Assembly: GCF_006782915.1 (NCBI RefSeq)
Contig: NZ_VCNP01000056.1
Location: 558,001 to 622,000, forward strand
DNA from: Streptomyces calvus
Lineage (GTDB): Bacteria; Actinomycetota; Actinomycetes; Streptomycetales; Streptomycetaceae
DNA: 64,000 nucleotides
Direction of reading: 5' to 3'
Part shown: piece after piece, positions 16,391-24,279 of the stretch
Numbering within the stretch: position 1 is the stretch's first letter
How the letters are laid out: the number at the start of each line of letters is the position of its first letter
Notes under the pieces: generated by a model
What the model was told of the DNA's origin: nothing
Databases searched by the model: none
What the model saw: only the letters and a program-made list of their open reading frames with translations
Program-made: the position numbers and the translations under genes

Positions 16391-16888
16391 ATGGGACAAC
16401 TGACCGTGCTCGCACTGCGCGCCGTGATCGTGGCGTTGCTGGCGGGCTCCCTCGCGGTACAGGGCGTGATGGTGCCCCTGCTCGCGCGGGACCTCGAAGG
16501 GCTGGACGCCGCCCACTCCTCGCTGCGCGTGCCGATCCTGCTCGTCGTGGTACTCGTCGTACTGGCCGCGCAGACGGTCCTCGTCTGCGTCTGGCGACTG
16601 GTGACGATGGTGCGGCGCGGGACCGTCTTCTCCCACGCCGCCTTCCGCTACGTGCACATCGTCATCGGCGCCTTCGTCGCCGCCGCCCTGCTGGTCTTCG
16701 CCCTCGGCACGCTCCTCGCCCCCGGCGAGGCCGTGGCCCCGGGCGTCGTACTGCTGCTCGGCGGGGCCGGCCTGGCCGCGCTGGGCATCGCACTCGTCGT
16801 ACTCGTCCTGCGGATGCTGCTGGCCCAGGCCGTCGACCGCGACGCCGAGGCCTCACGGATGCAGGACGAACTGGCCGGGGTGGTCTGA
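16391..16888 (+). CDS. DUF2975 four-helix membrane protein
   Basis: 165 residues with four hydrophobic segments, about 7-29, 48-68, 88-107 and 117-140, and an RxxRRGTVFS segment in the cytoplasmic loop between the second and third. This layout is that of DUF2975, small membrane proteins of unknown function usually encoded next to a YozG-type Cro/C1 regulator, exactly as here. AGGAGG precedes the ATG. The stop overlaps the regulator start (TGATG), so expression of membrane protein and regulator is coupled. Confidence 0.85.
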   Translation: MGQLTVLALRAVIVALLAGSLAVQGVMVPLLARDLEGLDAAHSSLRVPILLVVVLVVLAAQTVLVCVWRLVTMVRRGTVFSHAAFRYVHIVIGAFVAAALLVFALGTLLAPGEAVAPGVVLLLGGAGLAALGIALVVLVLRMLLAQAVDRDAEASRMQDELAGVV

Positions 16889-17127
16889 TGCCGATCGCCG
16901 TCGACATCGACGTGATGCTCGCCAAGCGGAAGATGTCCGTGGGCGAACTCGCCGAACGCGTCGGGATCACACCGGCCAACCTGGCGGTGCTCAAGAACGG
17001 CCGCGCCAAGGCGGTCCGCTTCACCACCCTCGCCGCGCTCTGCGAAGTCCTCGACTGCCAGCCCGGAGACCTGCTGCGCTGGGAGCCCGACGACGCCCCG
17101 CCCGGACCCGTCACCGACGCCCCTTAG
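16888..17127 (+). CDS. YozG-type Cro/C1 (XRE) helix-turn-helix regulator
   Basis: 79 residues, nearly all one HTH domain: MLAKRKMSVGELAERVGITPANLAVLKNG forms the helix-turn-helix and ALCEVLDCQPGDLLRWEPD is the signature C-terminal segment of the YozG group. Such regulators pair with DUF2975 membrane proteins. TGATG coupling to the upstream gene is clear. The likely target is the CTATCGA palindrome in front of the operon. Confidence 0.9.
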   Translation: MPIAVDIDVMLAKRKMSVGELAERVGITPANLAVLKNGRAKAVRFTTLAALCEVLDCQPGDLLRWEPDDAPPGPVTDAP

Positions 17128-17177
17128 GCTGTACGCCACACACGGTCGGTGAGTGGTGTCACAGGAACGGGGCAACG

Positions 17178-18893
17178 GTGACGACGGGGGAGTACGGACA
17201 GCCGGACGGGGCCGGGCGGCTGCTGGCCGGCCGCTACCGGATCACCGCGCAGCTCGGGCGCGGCGGCATGGGCGTCGTCTGGAAAGCGGTGGACGAGGTC
17301 CTGGGCCGCGAGGTGGCCGTCAAGGAACTGCGCACCTACACCGACGCGGCCGGTCCCGAACTGGCCGACCTGGGACTGCGGATGCAGCGCGAGGCACGCG
17401 CGGCGGCCAGGGTGCGCCACCCCGGCGTCATCGCCGTCCACGACATCGCCGAGGTGGACGGCCGCCCGCTGATCGTCATGGAGCTGATCGACGGGCCGTC
17501 CCTGGACGACGTGCTCCGCGACCGCGGCACCCTCGATCCCGTCGAGGCCGCCCGCGTCGGCGCCGAGGTGATGGACGCGCTGGCCGCCGCCCACCGGGCC
17601 GGGGTGCTGCACCGCGACGTGAAGCCCGGCAACATCCTGCTCGACCGTTCGGGCCGGATCGTCCTCACCGACTTCGGCATCGCCACCATGGAGGACCCCG
17701 GCGACGGCTCGGCGACCCACCTCACCCGCAGCGGCGAGATCGTCGGCTCCCTCGACTACCTCGCCCCCGAACGCGCCCAGGGCGCCGTCCCCGGACCCGC
17801 CTCCGACGTGTGGGCCCTGGGCGCCACCCTCTACGCCGCCGTGGCAGGCGCCTCGCCGTTCCGCCGCACGTCGACGTTCTCCACCCTCACCGCGATCGTC
17901 ACCGAGCCGCTCCCCGAGTCACGCCGCGCCGGCCCGCTCGCGCCCGTCCTCGGACGGCTGATGGACAAACGGCCCGAGTCCCGCCCCGAGGCGGCGGAGG
18001 CCCACGCACTGCTGGCGGCCGTCGCCGCCGGCGTGGACACCCCGACCACCACCCTGCGCCGGCCCGTGCCCCCGCCCGGCCGCACGGAGACCGAACTCGG
18101 TGTGCCCGCGGTGCCGCCCGGCTTCGGCCCGCCGCAACGGCCGGAACAGTCCGGAGCAGGGCTCGGCTCCGCGGGCCCCGACGCGCACCCGGCCCCCGAC
18201 GCCGCTTCCGCCCCTACCGGTCCGATGAGCACGCGCCCGCGTTCCCGCCGCAAGGGCCGTGCGCTGCTCGCCGCCCTGGCCGTCACCGCGGTCCTCGCCG
18301 GCGCCGGGGTCGCGGTCGCCGTCCTCGACTCGGACGGCACCCGCACCGACGCCGACGGCACCCGGACCGACACGCCGGCCGCTCCCACGTCGTCCGGCGA
18401 CACGGACGCCGGCCGCCGCATGAGCCCCGCACCCGGCACGGACGACGGCGGAGCGCCGTCGGAGAAGGCGGGCGGCAAGCAGGACGCCGACGACACCCCG
18501 GGCGACGGCCGCACCACGCCCCCCGCCCGGAAGACCCCGGACAGCGGCACCTCCGGCGAGGACGGCGACGGCGCCGGCAGCGTCCCGGACGGCGGCGCGA
18601 CCAGCGAGACCCCGGCCTGTCACCCCGTCGGCGACGGCACGTACAACTGCCAGGTCTGGCGCACCGCCACCTCCTACACCGCCTCCGGCACCGAGGCCGG
18701 CGTGCTCAACGCGGGCACCAACTACTTCTACTGCCAGCAGAACCTCGGCCGTCGCGAGACGCACGGCGAGTGGACCAACGTCTGGTGGGCCCGCACCGAC
18801 GACGACAGCGGGAACACCGGCGTGTGGGTCAGCGACGTCTACATCCAGGGCGGCAGCAACGACGCACCGGTGCCCGGACTGCCGAACTGCTGA
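17178..18893 (+). CDS. Hanks-type serine/threonine protein kinase with extracellular C-terminal domain
   Basis: 571 residues. The kinase domain (about 18-290) has the glycine loop GRGGMGVVWK, ATP lysine K49, HRDVKPGN (145-152) and DFG (165-167), followed by GSLDYLAPE and DVWALG. A Thr/Pro-rich juxtamembrane linker leads to one transmembrane helix at about 360-380, after a basic RSRRKGR stop. The outer part is a low-complexity D/G/T-rich spacer ending in a compact domain with four cysteines (TPACHP, YNCQVW, YFYCQQN, and the final residue C571). No PASTA repeats are present, so the ligand differs from PknB. The GTG start follows an AGGAAC site. Confidence 0.93.
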   Translation: MTTGEYGQPDGAGRLLAGRYRITAQLGRGGMGVVWKAVDEVLGREVAVKELRTYTDAAGPELADLGLRMQREARAAARVRHPGVIAVHDIAEVDGRPLIVMELIDGPSLDDVLRDRGTLDPVEAARVGAEVMDALAAAHRAGVLHRDVKPGNILLDRSGRIVLTDFGIATMEDPGDGSATHLTRSGEIVGSLDYLAPERAQGAVPGPASDVWALGATLYAAVAGASPFRRTSTFSTLTAIVTEPLPESRRAGPLAPVLGRLMDKRPESRPEAAEAHALLAAVAAGVDTPTTTLRRPVPPPGRTETELGVPAVPPGFGPPQRPEQSGAGLGSAGPDAHPAPDAASAPTGPMSTRPRSRRKGRALLAALAVTAVLAGAGVAVAVLDSDGTRTDADGTRTDTPAAPTSSGDTDAGRRMSPAPGTDDGGAPSEKAGGKQDADDTPGDGRTTPPARKTPDSGTSGEDGDGAGSVPDGGATSETPACHPVGDGTYNCQVWRTATSYTASGTEAGVLNAGTNYFYCQQNLGRRETHGEWTNVWWARTDDDSGNTGVWVSDVYIQGGSNDAPVPGLPNC

Positions 18894-18918
18894 CGCCCCG
18901 TGCACCCGCGCCGGGGCG
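18894..18918 (+). terminator. Hairpin after the kinase gene
   Basis: CGCCCCG / CGGGGCG, 7-bp stem with an 11-nt loop, directly after the kinase stop and before the convergent LacI gene. Confidence 0.45.
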
Positions 18919-18950
18919 GGACGGCGGGCGCCCGCGGAACCACCGCCCGC

Positions 18951-20000
18951 TCAGTCCGCCGGGGGCAGTTCGCCGGAACCGCGGGCGATCAGCCGGGTGG
19001 GGATCTCGATGCGCTCCGGTGTGAGCAGGGTGCCGTCCAACTGGCGGAACAGACGCTCGGCGGCGGTGCGGCCGAGAGCCGCCGCGTCCTGCGCCACCAC
19101 CGTGAGCCCCGGCTCCAGCAGATCGGCGAGCTCGATGTCGTCGAAGCCCACGAGGGCGACCCGGCGCGCGTGCCCGGCCAGCACCCGGATGACCGTGACC
19201 GTCACCCGGTTGTTGCCCGTGAAGATCGCGGTGACCGGCTCCGGCCCGGACAGCATCTCCTCCGCCGCGCGCCGCACCCGCTCGGGCGTGGTGGCGCCCA
19301 AGGACATCCAGGAGTCCGCGACCGGTATGCCCGCGTCCTCCATGGCGGTGCGGTAGCCGCGCAGCCGCTCGGCCGCGGTGTGGATGCGCGGCATGTCGCC
19401 GATGAAGCCGATCCTGCGGTGACCGTGCGCGATGAGGTGGCGCACGCCGTCGCGGGCGCCGCCGAAGTTGTCCGACACCACGACGTCCGCCTTGATGTGC
19501 CCGGCCGGCCGGTCCACGAAGACGGTGGCGACACCCGCCTTGACCTCCGGCTCCAGATAGCGGTGGTCGTCGCCGGCCGGGATGACCACCAGCCCGTCCA
19601 CCCGACGGGCGCACAGCGCCAGCACCAGCTCCTGCTCCCGGTCCGCGTCCTCCGCGCTGGAGCCGTTGATCAGCAGGGCGCCGTGCGCGCGGGCCACCTC
19701 CTCGACCGCGCGGCTCAACGGCCCGTAGAAGGGGTCCGCGAGGTCCTCCAGGACCAGCCCGATGCTGGCGGTGCGGCCCTTGCGCAGCACCCGGGCACTG
19801 TCGTTGCGGCGGAAGCCCAGGGCCTCGATCGCCTCCTGGACGCGGCGCTCCGTCTCCGGCGTGACCCCGGGCTCGCCGTTGACCACCCGCGAAACCGTCT
19901 TGAGTCCGACCCCCGCGCGGGCGGCCACGTCCTTCATCGTCGGACGGTTGCCGTAGCGGTTCCCGGGGAGGCGGTCGGTGCGGCGGGTCGTCTCCGGCAC
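18951..20000 (-). CDS. LacI-family transcriptional regulator
   Basis: 349 residues: N-terminal HTH MKDVAARAGVGLKTVSRVVNG (about 22-42) with hinge helix SARVLRKGRTASIGLV, then a periplasmic-binding-type ligand domain with ADPFYGPL, VDGLVVIPAG, TVFVDRP, GHRRIGFIGD and ALVGFDDIELADLLEPGLT. Ligand is presumably a sugar. GTG 20000 is chosen because GGAC precedes it by 8 nt and it gives the usual family length; upstream in-frame starts at 20027 and beyond run through the operator. It is divergent from a ROK sugar kinase, a common regulator-target pairing. Confidence 0.9.
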   Translation of the reverse strand: MPETTRRTDRLPGNRYGNRPTMKDVAARAGVGLKTVSRVVNGEPGVTPETERRVQEAIEALGFRRNDSARVLRKGRTASIGLVLEDLADPFYGPLSRAVEEVARAHGALLINGSSAEDADREQELVLALCARRVDGLVVIPAGDDHRYLEPEVKAGVATVFVDRPAGHIKADVVVSDNFGGARDGVRHLIAHGHRRIGFIGDMPRIHTAAERLRGYRTAMEDAGIPVADSWMSLGATTPERVRRAAEEMLSGPEPVTAIFTGNNRVTVTVIRVLAGHARRVALVGFDDIELADLLEPGLTVVAQDAAALGRTAAERLFRQLDGTLLTPERIEIPTRLIARGSGELPPAD

Positions 20001-20084
20001 GGTGCGTTGTCCTGTCCTGTCGGCCACGGGGACTGTGAAGGTCCATGGGGTTGTATGAGGATGTGGCGTCGAGCATAGAGCCTG

Positions 20085-20096
20085 GACAACGTTGTC
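20085..20096. promoter_or_regulatory. LacI-type operator GACAACGTTGTC
   Basis: Perfect 12-bp palindrome centred on a CG step, as LacI-family sites are, between the divergent lacI-like and ROK genes. TATGCT on the minus strand at 20072-20077 is a candidate -10 for the regulator, so binding would repress its own gene. Confidence 0.65.
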
Positions 20097-20240
20097 AGGC
20101 CGGGGGACACTGTCCCACGCGCACTCCGGCCTGCACATCTGCGCTCGATCGGGCCGTGGTCGCGCCCCATGTGTTGCCTCCTGGTCGCGCATGGTCGTTC
20201 TCGGCGTTTTTCAGATGCTTGACGGGGAGATCCGACACAG

Positions 20241-21194
20241 ATGCACACCGACCTCGTGGCCGCGCTGGACATCGGAGGCACCAAGATCGCCGGCGCCCTG
20301 GTGGACCGCCAGGGCCGAATCCTGGACCGTGCCCAGCGGCCGACCCCGGCCCAGGAGGACGGCGACACCGTGATGGGCGCGGTCGACGCGGTGCTCGGTG
20401 CGCTCTCCGCCTCCCCGCTGTGGCAGCGGGTCGGCGCGGTGGGCATCGGCAGCGCCGGACCCGTGGACGCCTCCGCGGGCACCGTGAGCCCGGTGAACGT
20501 GCCCGGCTGGCGCGACTACCCGCTCGTCGCCCGGGTCCGCGCCGCGACCGGCGGACTGCCCGTCGAACTCATCGGCGACGGTGTCGCCATCACGGCCGCC
20601 GAACACTGGCAGGGCGCCGCCCGCGGCCACGACAACGCGCTGTGCATGGTCGTCTCGACCGGCGTCGGCGGCGGTCTCGTCCTCGGCGGCAGGCTCCACC
20701 CCGGCCCCACCGGCAACGCCGGTCACATCGGCCACATCAGCGTGGACCTCGACGGCGACCGGTGCCCGTGCGGAACCCGCGGCTGCGTGGAGCGCATCGC
20801 CAGCGGCCCCAACATCGCCCGGCGGGCCCTGGACAACGGCTGGCGGCCCGGCCCCGACGGCGACACCTCCGCCGCCGCGGTGGCCGCCGCGGCCCGTGCC
20901 GGGGACCCGGTGGCCGTGGCGTCCTTCGAACGGGCGGCGAGGGCACTGGCCGCCGGCATCGCGGCCACCGCGACCCTCGTCGAGATCGACATCGCCGTGA
21001 TCGGCGGCGGCGTGGGCAAGGCCGGCGAGGTCCTCTTCGCCCCGCTGCGCCGCGCGCTGACCGAGTACGCCACCCTCTCCTTCGTCCGGCGTCTGGCGGT
21101 GGCACCGGCGCAGATGGGCACCGACGCGGGCCTCGTGGGCGCCGCCGCGGCAGCGCTGGCCCGCAGCGAGGACCCGGCGGTCGCCGGAGTGTGA
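20241..21194 (+). CDS. ROK-family sugar kinase (glucokinase-like)
   Basis: 317 residues with the ATPase fold of ROK kinases: phosphate-1 motif DIGGTK (10-15), GIGSAGPVD, the sugar-binding GNAGHIGHISVD (ExGH-type region) and the zinc-binding CPCGTRGCVE around residues 175-184, which separates ROK kinases from hexokinases. It would phosphorylate glucose, N-acetylglucosamine or a related hexose. No HTH is present, so it is an enzyme rather than a ROK repressor. GGGGAG precedes the ATG. Control by the divergent LacI protein through the GACAACGTTGTC site is likely. Confidence 0.9.
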   Translation: MHTDLVAALDIGGTKIAGALVDRQGRILDRAQRPTPAQEDGDTVMGAVDAVLGALSASPLWQRVGAVGIGSAGPVDASAGTVSPVNVPGWRDYPLVARVRAATGGLPVELIGDGVAITAAEHWQGAARGHDNALCMVVSTGVGGGLVLGGRLHPGPTGNAGHIGHISVDLDGDRCPCGTRGCVERIASGPNIARRALDNGWRPGPDGDTSAAAVAAAARAGDPVAVASFERAARALAAGIAATATLVEIDIAVIGGGVGKAGEVLFAPLRRALTEYATLSFVRRLAVAPAQMGTDAGLVGAAAAALARSEDPAVAGV

Positions 21195-21249
21195 GCGGCA
21201 GCCGGGCACTGCGACGTGCCGCTGGTGCCCGGCCCGTCCTCGACGACGA

Positions 21250-21770
21250 CACCGGGGCACATGTGGGCGCCACCGTCGCCTGCTGCTGGAGCACATGTGT
21301 GGGTGCCACACCGTCGCCTGCTACCGGGACACGTATGCGGGGGCCGCAGCGTCGCCCGTTGTCGGGCACATGTGGGAGTTACACCGTCGCCCGCTGATGG
21401 AGCACATGTATGGGTGCCACACTGCTGCCTGCTGCCTGCTGCCTGCTGCCTGCTGCCTGTTACTGGGACACGTATGTGGGCGCCGCAGCGTCGCCCGCCG
21501 TCGGGGCACATGTGGGTGCCACACCGTCGCCCGCTGCTGGGGCACATGTGTGGGTGCCGCACGGTCGCCTGCCGCCGGGGCGCGCATGTGCGGGTGCACA
21601 CCGCCGCCCGCCGTCGGGGCACATGTGTGGGTGCCACACCGACGCCCGCCGTCGGGGCACATGTCGGAGTCACAGCGTTGCCCGCTGCCGGGGCACATGT
21701 GCGGGCGCCGCACGGCCGTATGCCGCCGGGGACACGTATGCGGGTGCCGCACCGTCGCCCGCTGCCGGGC
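21250..21770. repeat. Thirteen-unit ~38-bp minisatellite with internal 7-mer expansion
   Basis: The cores CACATGT, ACACGTAT or GCGCATGT recur at 21258, 21292, 21329, 21367, 21403, 21468, 21507, 21543, 21582, 21620, 21658, 21694 and 21732. Spacing is 34-39 bp except for one 65-bp interval that contains five tandem CTGCTGC heptamers (21422-21456). Typical unit: GGGGCACATGTGTGGGTGCC followed by ACACCGTCGCCCGCTGCC. It fills the 629-bp gap between the ROK kinase and the small secreted protein. Frames are open on both strands because the unit lacks stops; not considered coding. Confidence 0.9.
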
Positions 21771-21823
21771 GGTTTCCGGAACGTGTGCGTGACCCCGCGG
21801 CCGGTTCGGCAGTTGAGCCGGGC

Positions 21824-22015
21824 ATGAAGAAGCGCAGCATGCTCGCCATCGCCTCCCTCGCCACCGGTTTCGTCGTCGCGGCGATCACCCCGTCCCACGC
21901 CGTCGGTGAGAGCATCGGCGGTGTCAGCGTCGACGACACCCTGGACACCCTCGACCGGACGGTCGCCGAGGACAACACCCTGGACCTGGACGTCGACCGG
22001 GACGACCGGGACTGA
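21824..22015 (+). CDS. Small secreted protein
   Basis: 63 residues: MKKRSML, hydrophobic core AIASLATGFVVAAI and an AHA-type cleavage region (TPSHAVG, about residue 27), giving a mature acidic peptide of about 36 residues rich in aspartate (VDDTLDTLDRTVAEDNTLDL). Small secreted peptides of this type are common in Streptomyces, function unknown. No strong ribosome-binding site is visible (GAG at -9). It is followed at once by a strong terminator, so it is monocistronic. Confidence 0.7.
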   Translation: MKKRSMLAIASLATGFVVAAITPSHAVGESIGGVSVDDTLDTLDRTVAEDNTLDLDVDRDDRD

Positions 22016-22036
22016 CGCGCCCCCGCACGGAGCCAC

Positions 22037-22075
22037 GCGGCGCCGGAGCCCTCGACCGGAGGGCTCCGGCGCCGC
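22037..22075 (+). terminator. Strong hairpin terminator
   Basis: Perfect 17-bp stem (GCGGCGCCGGAGCCCTC and complement) with a 5-nt loop, 21 bp after the small secreted protein gene. Confidence 0.85.
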
Positions 22076-22158
22076 TCTCATGCGTTCTCAACATGATCTG
22101 GTTTCCGTGGCAGGGTGGAGCGGGCAAGCCACAGGGGGCCAACAGAAGAGGGGGAACC

Positions 22159-23199
22159 GTGATCGTCTGGATCAACGGCGCGTTCGGTGCGGGAAAGACC
22201 ACCACCGCGCGCGAACTGATCGAGCTGATCCCGAACAGCACACTCTTCGACCCCGAGGTCATCGGCGGAGCACTGGAGCGCCTGCTTCCGCCCAAGCGCC
22301 TCGCCGAGGTCGGCGACTTCCAGGACCTCCCGATCTGGCGACGACTGGTGATCGACACGGCGGCCGCGATGCTCGCCGAACTGGGCGGGACCCTCGTGGT
22401 CCCCATGACACTGCTGCGCCAGGAACACCGCGACGAGATCTTCGGTGGCCTCGCCGCCCGCCGGATTCCGGTCAGACATGTCCTCCTGGCACCGGCGGAA
22501 ACGATCCTGCGGGAGCGAATAGCCGGCCGGGAGGTCCCGGCCGACCTCCCCGACGGCGAGATACGCGTCCGGCAGTGGTCGTACGACCAGATCGAGCCGT
22601 ACAAAACGGCGCTCGCCTCGTGGCTCACCGCCGACGCCTACCCGATCGACACCGGAGCGCTCACCCCCTACGCCGCCGCCCTGCGGATCGCCGAGGCGGT
22701 CGGCAGCGGACAGGCGCCCGCCTGCGACATCGTGCAGACGCCCGAGCCCACCGCAGAGACGGTCGCGGCCGGTGTGCTCCTCTTCGACGAGCAGGACCGG
22801 GTGCTGCTGGTCGACCCGACCTACAAGGCCGGCTGGGAGTTCCCCGGCGGGATCGTGGAACGCGGTGAGGCCCCCGCGCGTGCGGGCATGCGCGAGGTCG
22901 CCGAGGAGACCGGCATCCGCCTCGCCGACGTGCCCGCGCTGCTCGTCGTCGACTGGGAACCGCCCGCGCCGCCCGGCTTCGGCGGTCTGCGGCTGCTCTT
23001 CGACGGCGGCCGGCTCGACTCCGCGGAGGCCCAACGCCTGCTGCTGCCCGGTCCCGAACTGCGCGGCTGGCGCTTCGCGTCCGAGGCCGAGGCCGCCGAC
23101 CTGTTGCCGCCCGTCCGCTACGAACGCCTGCGCAGGGCGCTCCGGGCACGGGAGCGCGGCAAGGCGATGTACCTGGAGGCCGGAGTGCCCGTCGGGTGA
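22159..23199 (+). CDS. TmrB-like P-loop kinase fused to a Nudix hydrolase
   Basis: 346 residues with two domains. Residues 1-185 begin VIVWINGAFGAGKTTTA (Walker A GAFGAGKT, 7-14) and continue with FDPEVIGGAL, DFQDLPIWRRL and GTLVVPMTLL; this order closely recalls the Bacillus tunicamycin-resistance protein TmrB. Residues 200-330 are a Nudix domain with a complete box, G231-x5-E237-x7-RE-V-A-EE-T-G-I (231-253), preceded by GWEFPGG. Nudix enzymes hydrolyse nucleoside diphosphate derivatives. A fused pair could act on a nucleotide-linked antibiotic or metabolite (inference). The GTG at 22159 has a GGGGGAAC site; an ATG at 22093 lacks one. Confidence 0.85.
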   Translation: MIVWINGAFGAGKTTTARELIELIPNSTLFDPEVIGGALERLLPPKRLAEVGDFQDLPIWRRLVIDTAAAMLAELGGTLVVPMTLLRQEHRDEIFGGLAARRIPVRHVLLAPAETILRERIAGREVPADLPDGEIRVRQWSYDQIEPYKTALASWLTADAYPIDTGALTPYAAALRIAEAVGSGQAPACDIVQTPEPTAETVAAGVLLFDEQDRVLLVDPTYKAGWEFPGGIVERGEAPARAGMREVAEETGIRLADVPALLVVDWEPPAPPGFGGLRLLFDGGRLDSAEAQRLLLPGPELRGWRFASEAEAADLLPPVRYERLRRALRARERGKAMYLEAGVPVG

Positions 23200-23417
23200 G
23201 GCACCGCCCGAGAGTGGGCGGACCGAGCCGGATGGGCCCGGGTGAGGCGGGAGTACGGGGCCCGACGAGGACCGAGAGCGCGTGACTGCGGGGACCCGTG
23301 GGGCCGAAGTGCGGGGCCCGCGGGGGCCGCAACGCCGGCCGGGTGGACCGGGGCGGCGTGTACCGGACCGGCGTGTACCGGACCGGTGCGCACCGGTCGG
23401 CGATCCGCCGTGATGCC

Positions 23418-23472
23418 GTCCCGTCGTCCCGTCGTCCCGTCGTCCCGTCGGTCAGTGTCCCGTCGTCCCGTC
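23418..23472. repeat. GTCCCGTC octamer repeat at the 3' end of the MBL gene
   Basis: Four adjacent GTCCCGTC octamers (23418-23449), a 7-nt interruption, then two more (23457-23472). The last two encode the C-terminal codons of the MBL gene, so the array starts inside the gene and extends downstream. A neighbouring 15-bp repeat GTGTACCGGACCGGC occurs at about 23355-23395. Confidence 0.8.
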
Positions 23473-24204
23473 CCCCTCGGCTCGTAGCGCAGCCTCCGCG
23501 GCCGCGCGCATGGCCCGGCCCGCACCCGTGGTCACCGGGTCGCCGTGACCGAAACAGGCCACGTCCGCGTCGAGCGCGGCCAGCCGGCGGCAGGCGCTGA
23601 GGACCTGGCGCCGGTCGAGGTTGAACACGCCCGGCATCACGGTGCCGTCCACCGGCGAGGCGGCCACCGTGTCCCCGGTGAACAGCACGCCGTGCCGGGG
23701 CAGATGGAGCGCGATGCTGCCGTGCGTGTGTCCCGGGACGTGCACCACGTGCGCTCCGCCGCCGACGTCGAGGACGTCGCCGTCGGCCAGCTCGGTGACC
23801 TCGGCGGGGTGCCCGAAGTCCGGCGGCGGCAGCAGACGCACCGCCCGCTCGTGCAGCGGGCGCTCCCAGTCCTCGAACACCGGCTGCGGACCGGGCACCT
23901 CACCGCGCACATGCGGCGCGTCCAGCCGGTGGGCCAGCACCTCCGCCCCGGTGAGCGCGGCCACCTCGGCGGCGCCGCCCGCGTGGTCCTCGTGGAAGTG
24001 CGTGAGGACGACGCGGCGTACGTCCCGCGGACGGTGGCCGAGAGCGGCCAGGGCCTCGGCGATCGGCGTGCCGGAACCCGCGGGGCCCGCGTCGATCAGC
24101 GTCAGCCCGCTGTCGGTCCCGGCGCGGCCGTCGCGCCACAGGTAGGCCTGGCCGACCGGGAAGCGCAGCAGGTGCAGACGGGGGAGCAGTTCGATGACGT
24201 CCAT
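23452..24204 (-). CDS. MBL-fold metallo-hydrolase
   Basis: 250 residues of the metallo-beta-lactamase superfamily. The metal-binding motif is THFHEDHAGG (H69, H71, D73, H74), followed by HVPGHTHGS, LFTGDTV and FGHGDPV, which supply the remaining ligands. Close relatives include lactonases, glyoxalase II-like enzymes and uncharacterised hydrolases; substrate unknown. No ribosome-binding site precedes ATG 24204, but TACGGT lies 11 nt upstream on the coding strand, so translation may be leaderless. The C-terminal codons are repetitive (see octamer array). Confidence 0.88.
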   Translation of the reverse strand: MDVIELLPRLHLLRFPVGQAYLWRDGRAGTDSGLTLIDAGPAGSGTPIAEALAALGHRPRDVRRVVLTHFHEDHAGGAAEVAALTGAEVLAHRLDAPHVRGEVPGPQPVFEDWERPLHERAVRLLPPPDFGHPAEVTELADGDVLDVGGGAHVVHVPGHTHGSIALHLPRHGVLFTGDTVAASPVDGTVMPGVFNLDRRQVLSACRRLAALDADVACFGHGDPVTTGAGRAMRAAAEAALRAEGDGTTGH

Positions 24205-24279
24205 GGCCCGACCGTAGGGCCGCACCCCCGCCCGTGGACGCCCGCTCTGCCGAGGGCAGAGCGACCCGCCGCGTGACGG

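Noticed and set aside
21250..21770. Possible CRISPR array
   Set aside because: Units are contiguous and degenerate with no unique spacers of constant length, and no cas genes are nearby.
21216..21827. Repetitive 200-codon frame rich in His, Cys, Met and Pro over the 38-bp array
   Set aside because: All frames of the array are open because the unit lacks stops; no ribosome-binding site and no codon bias.
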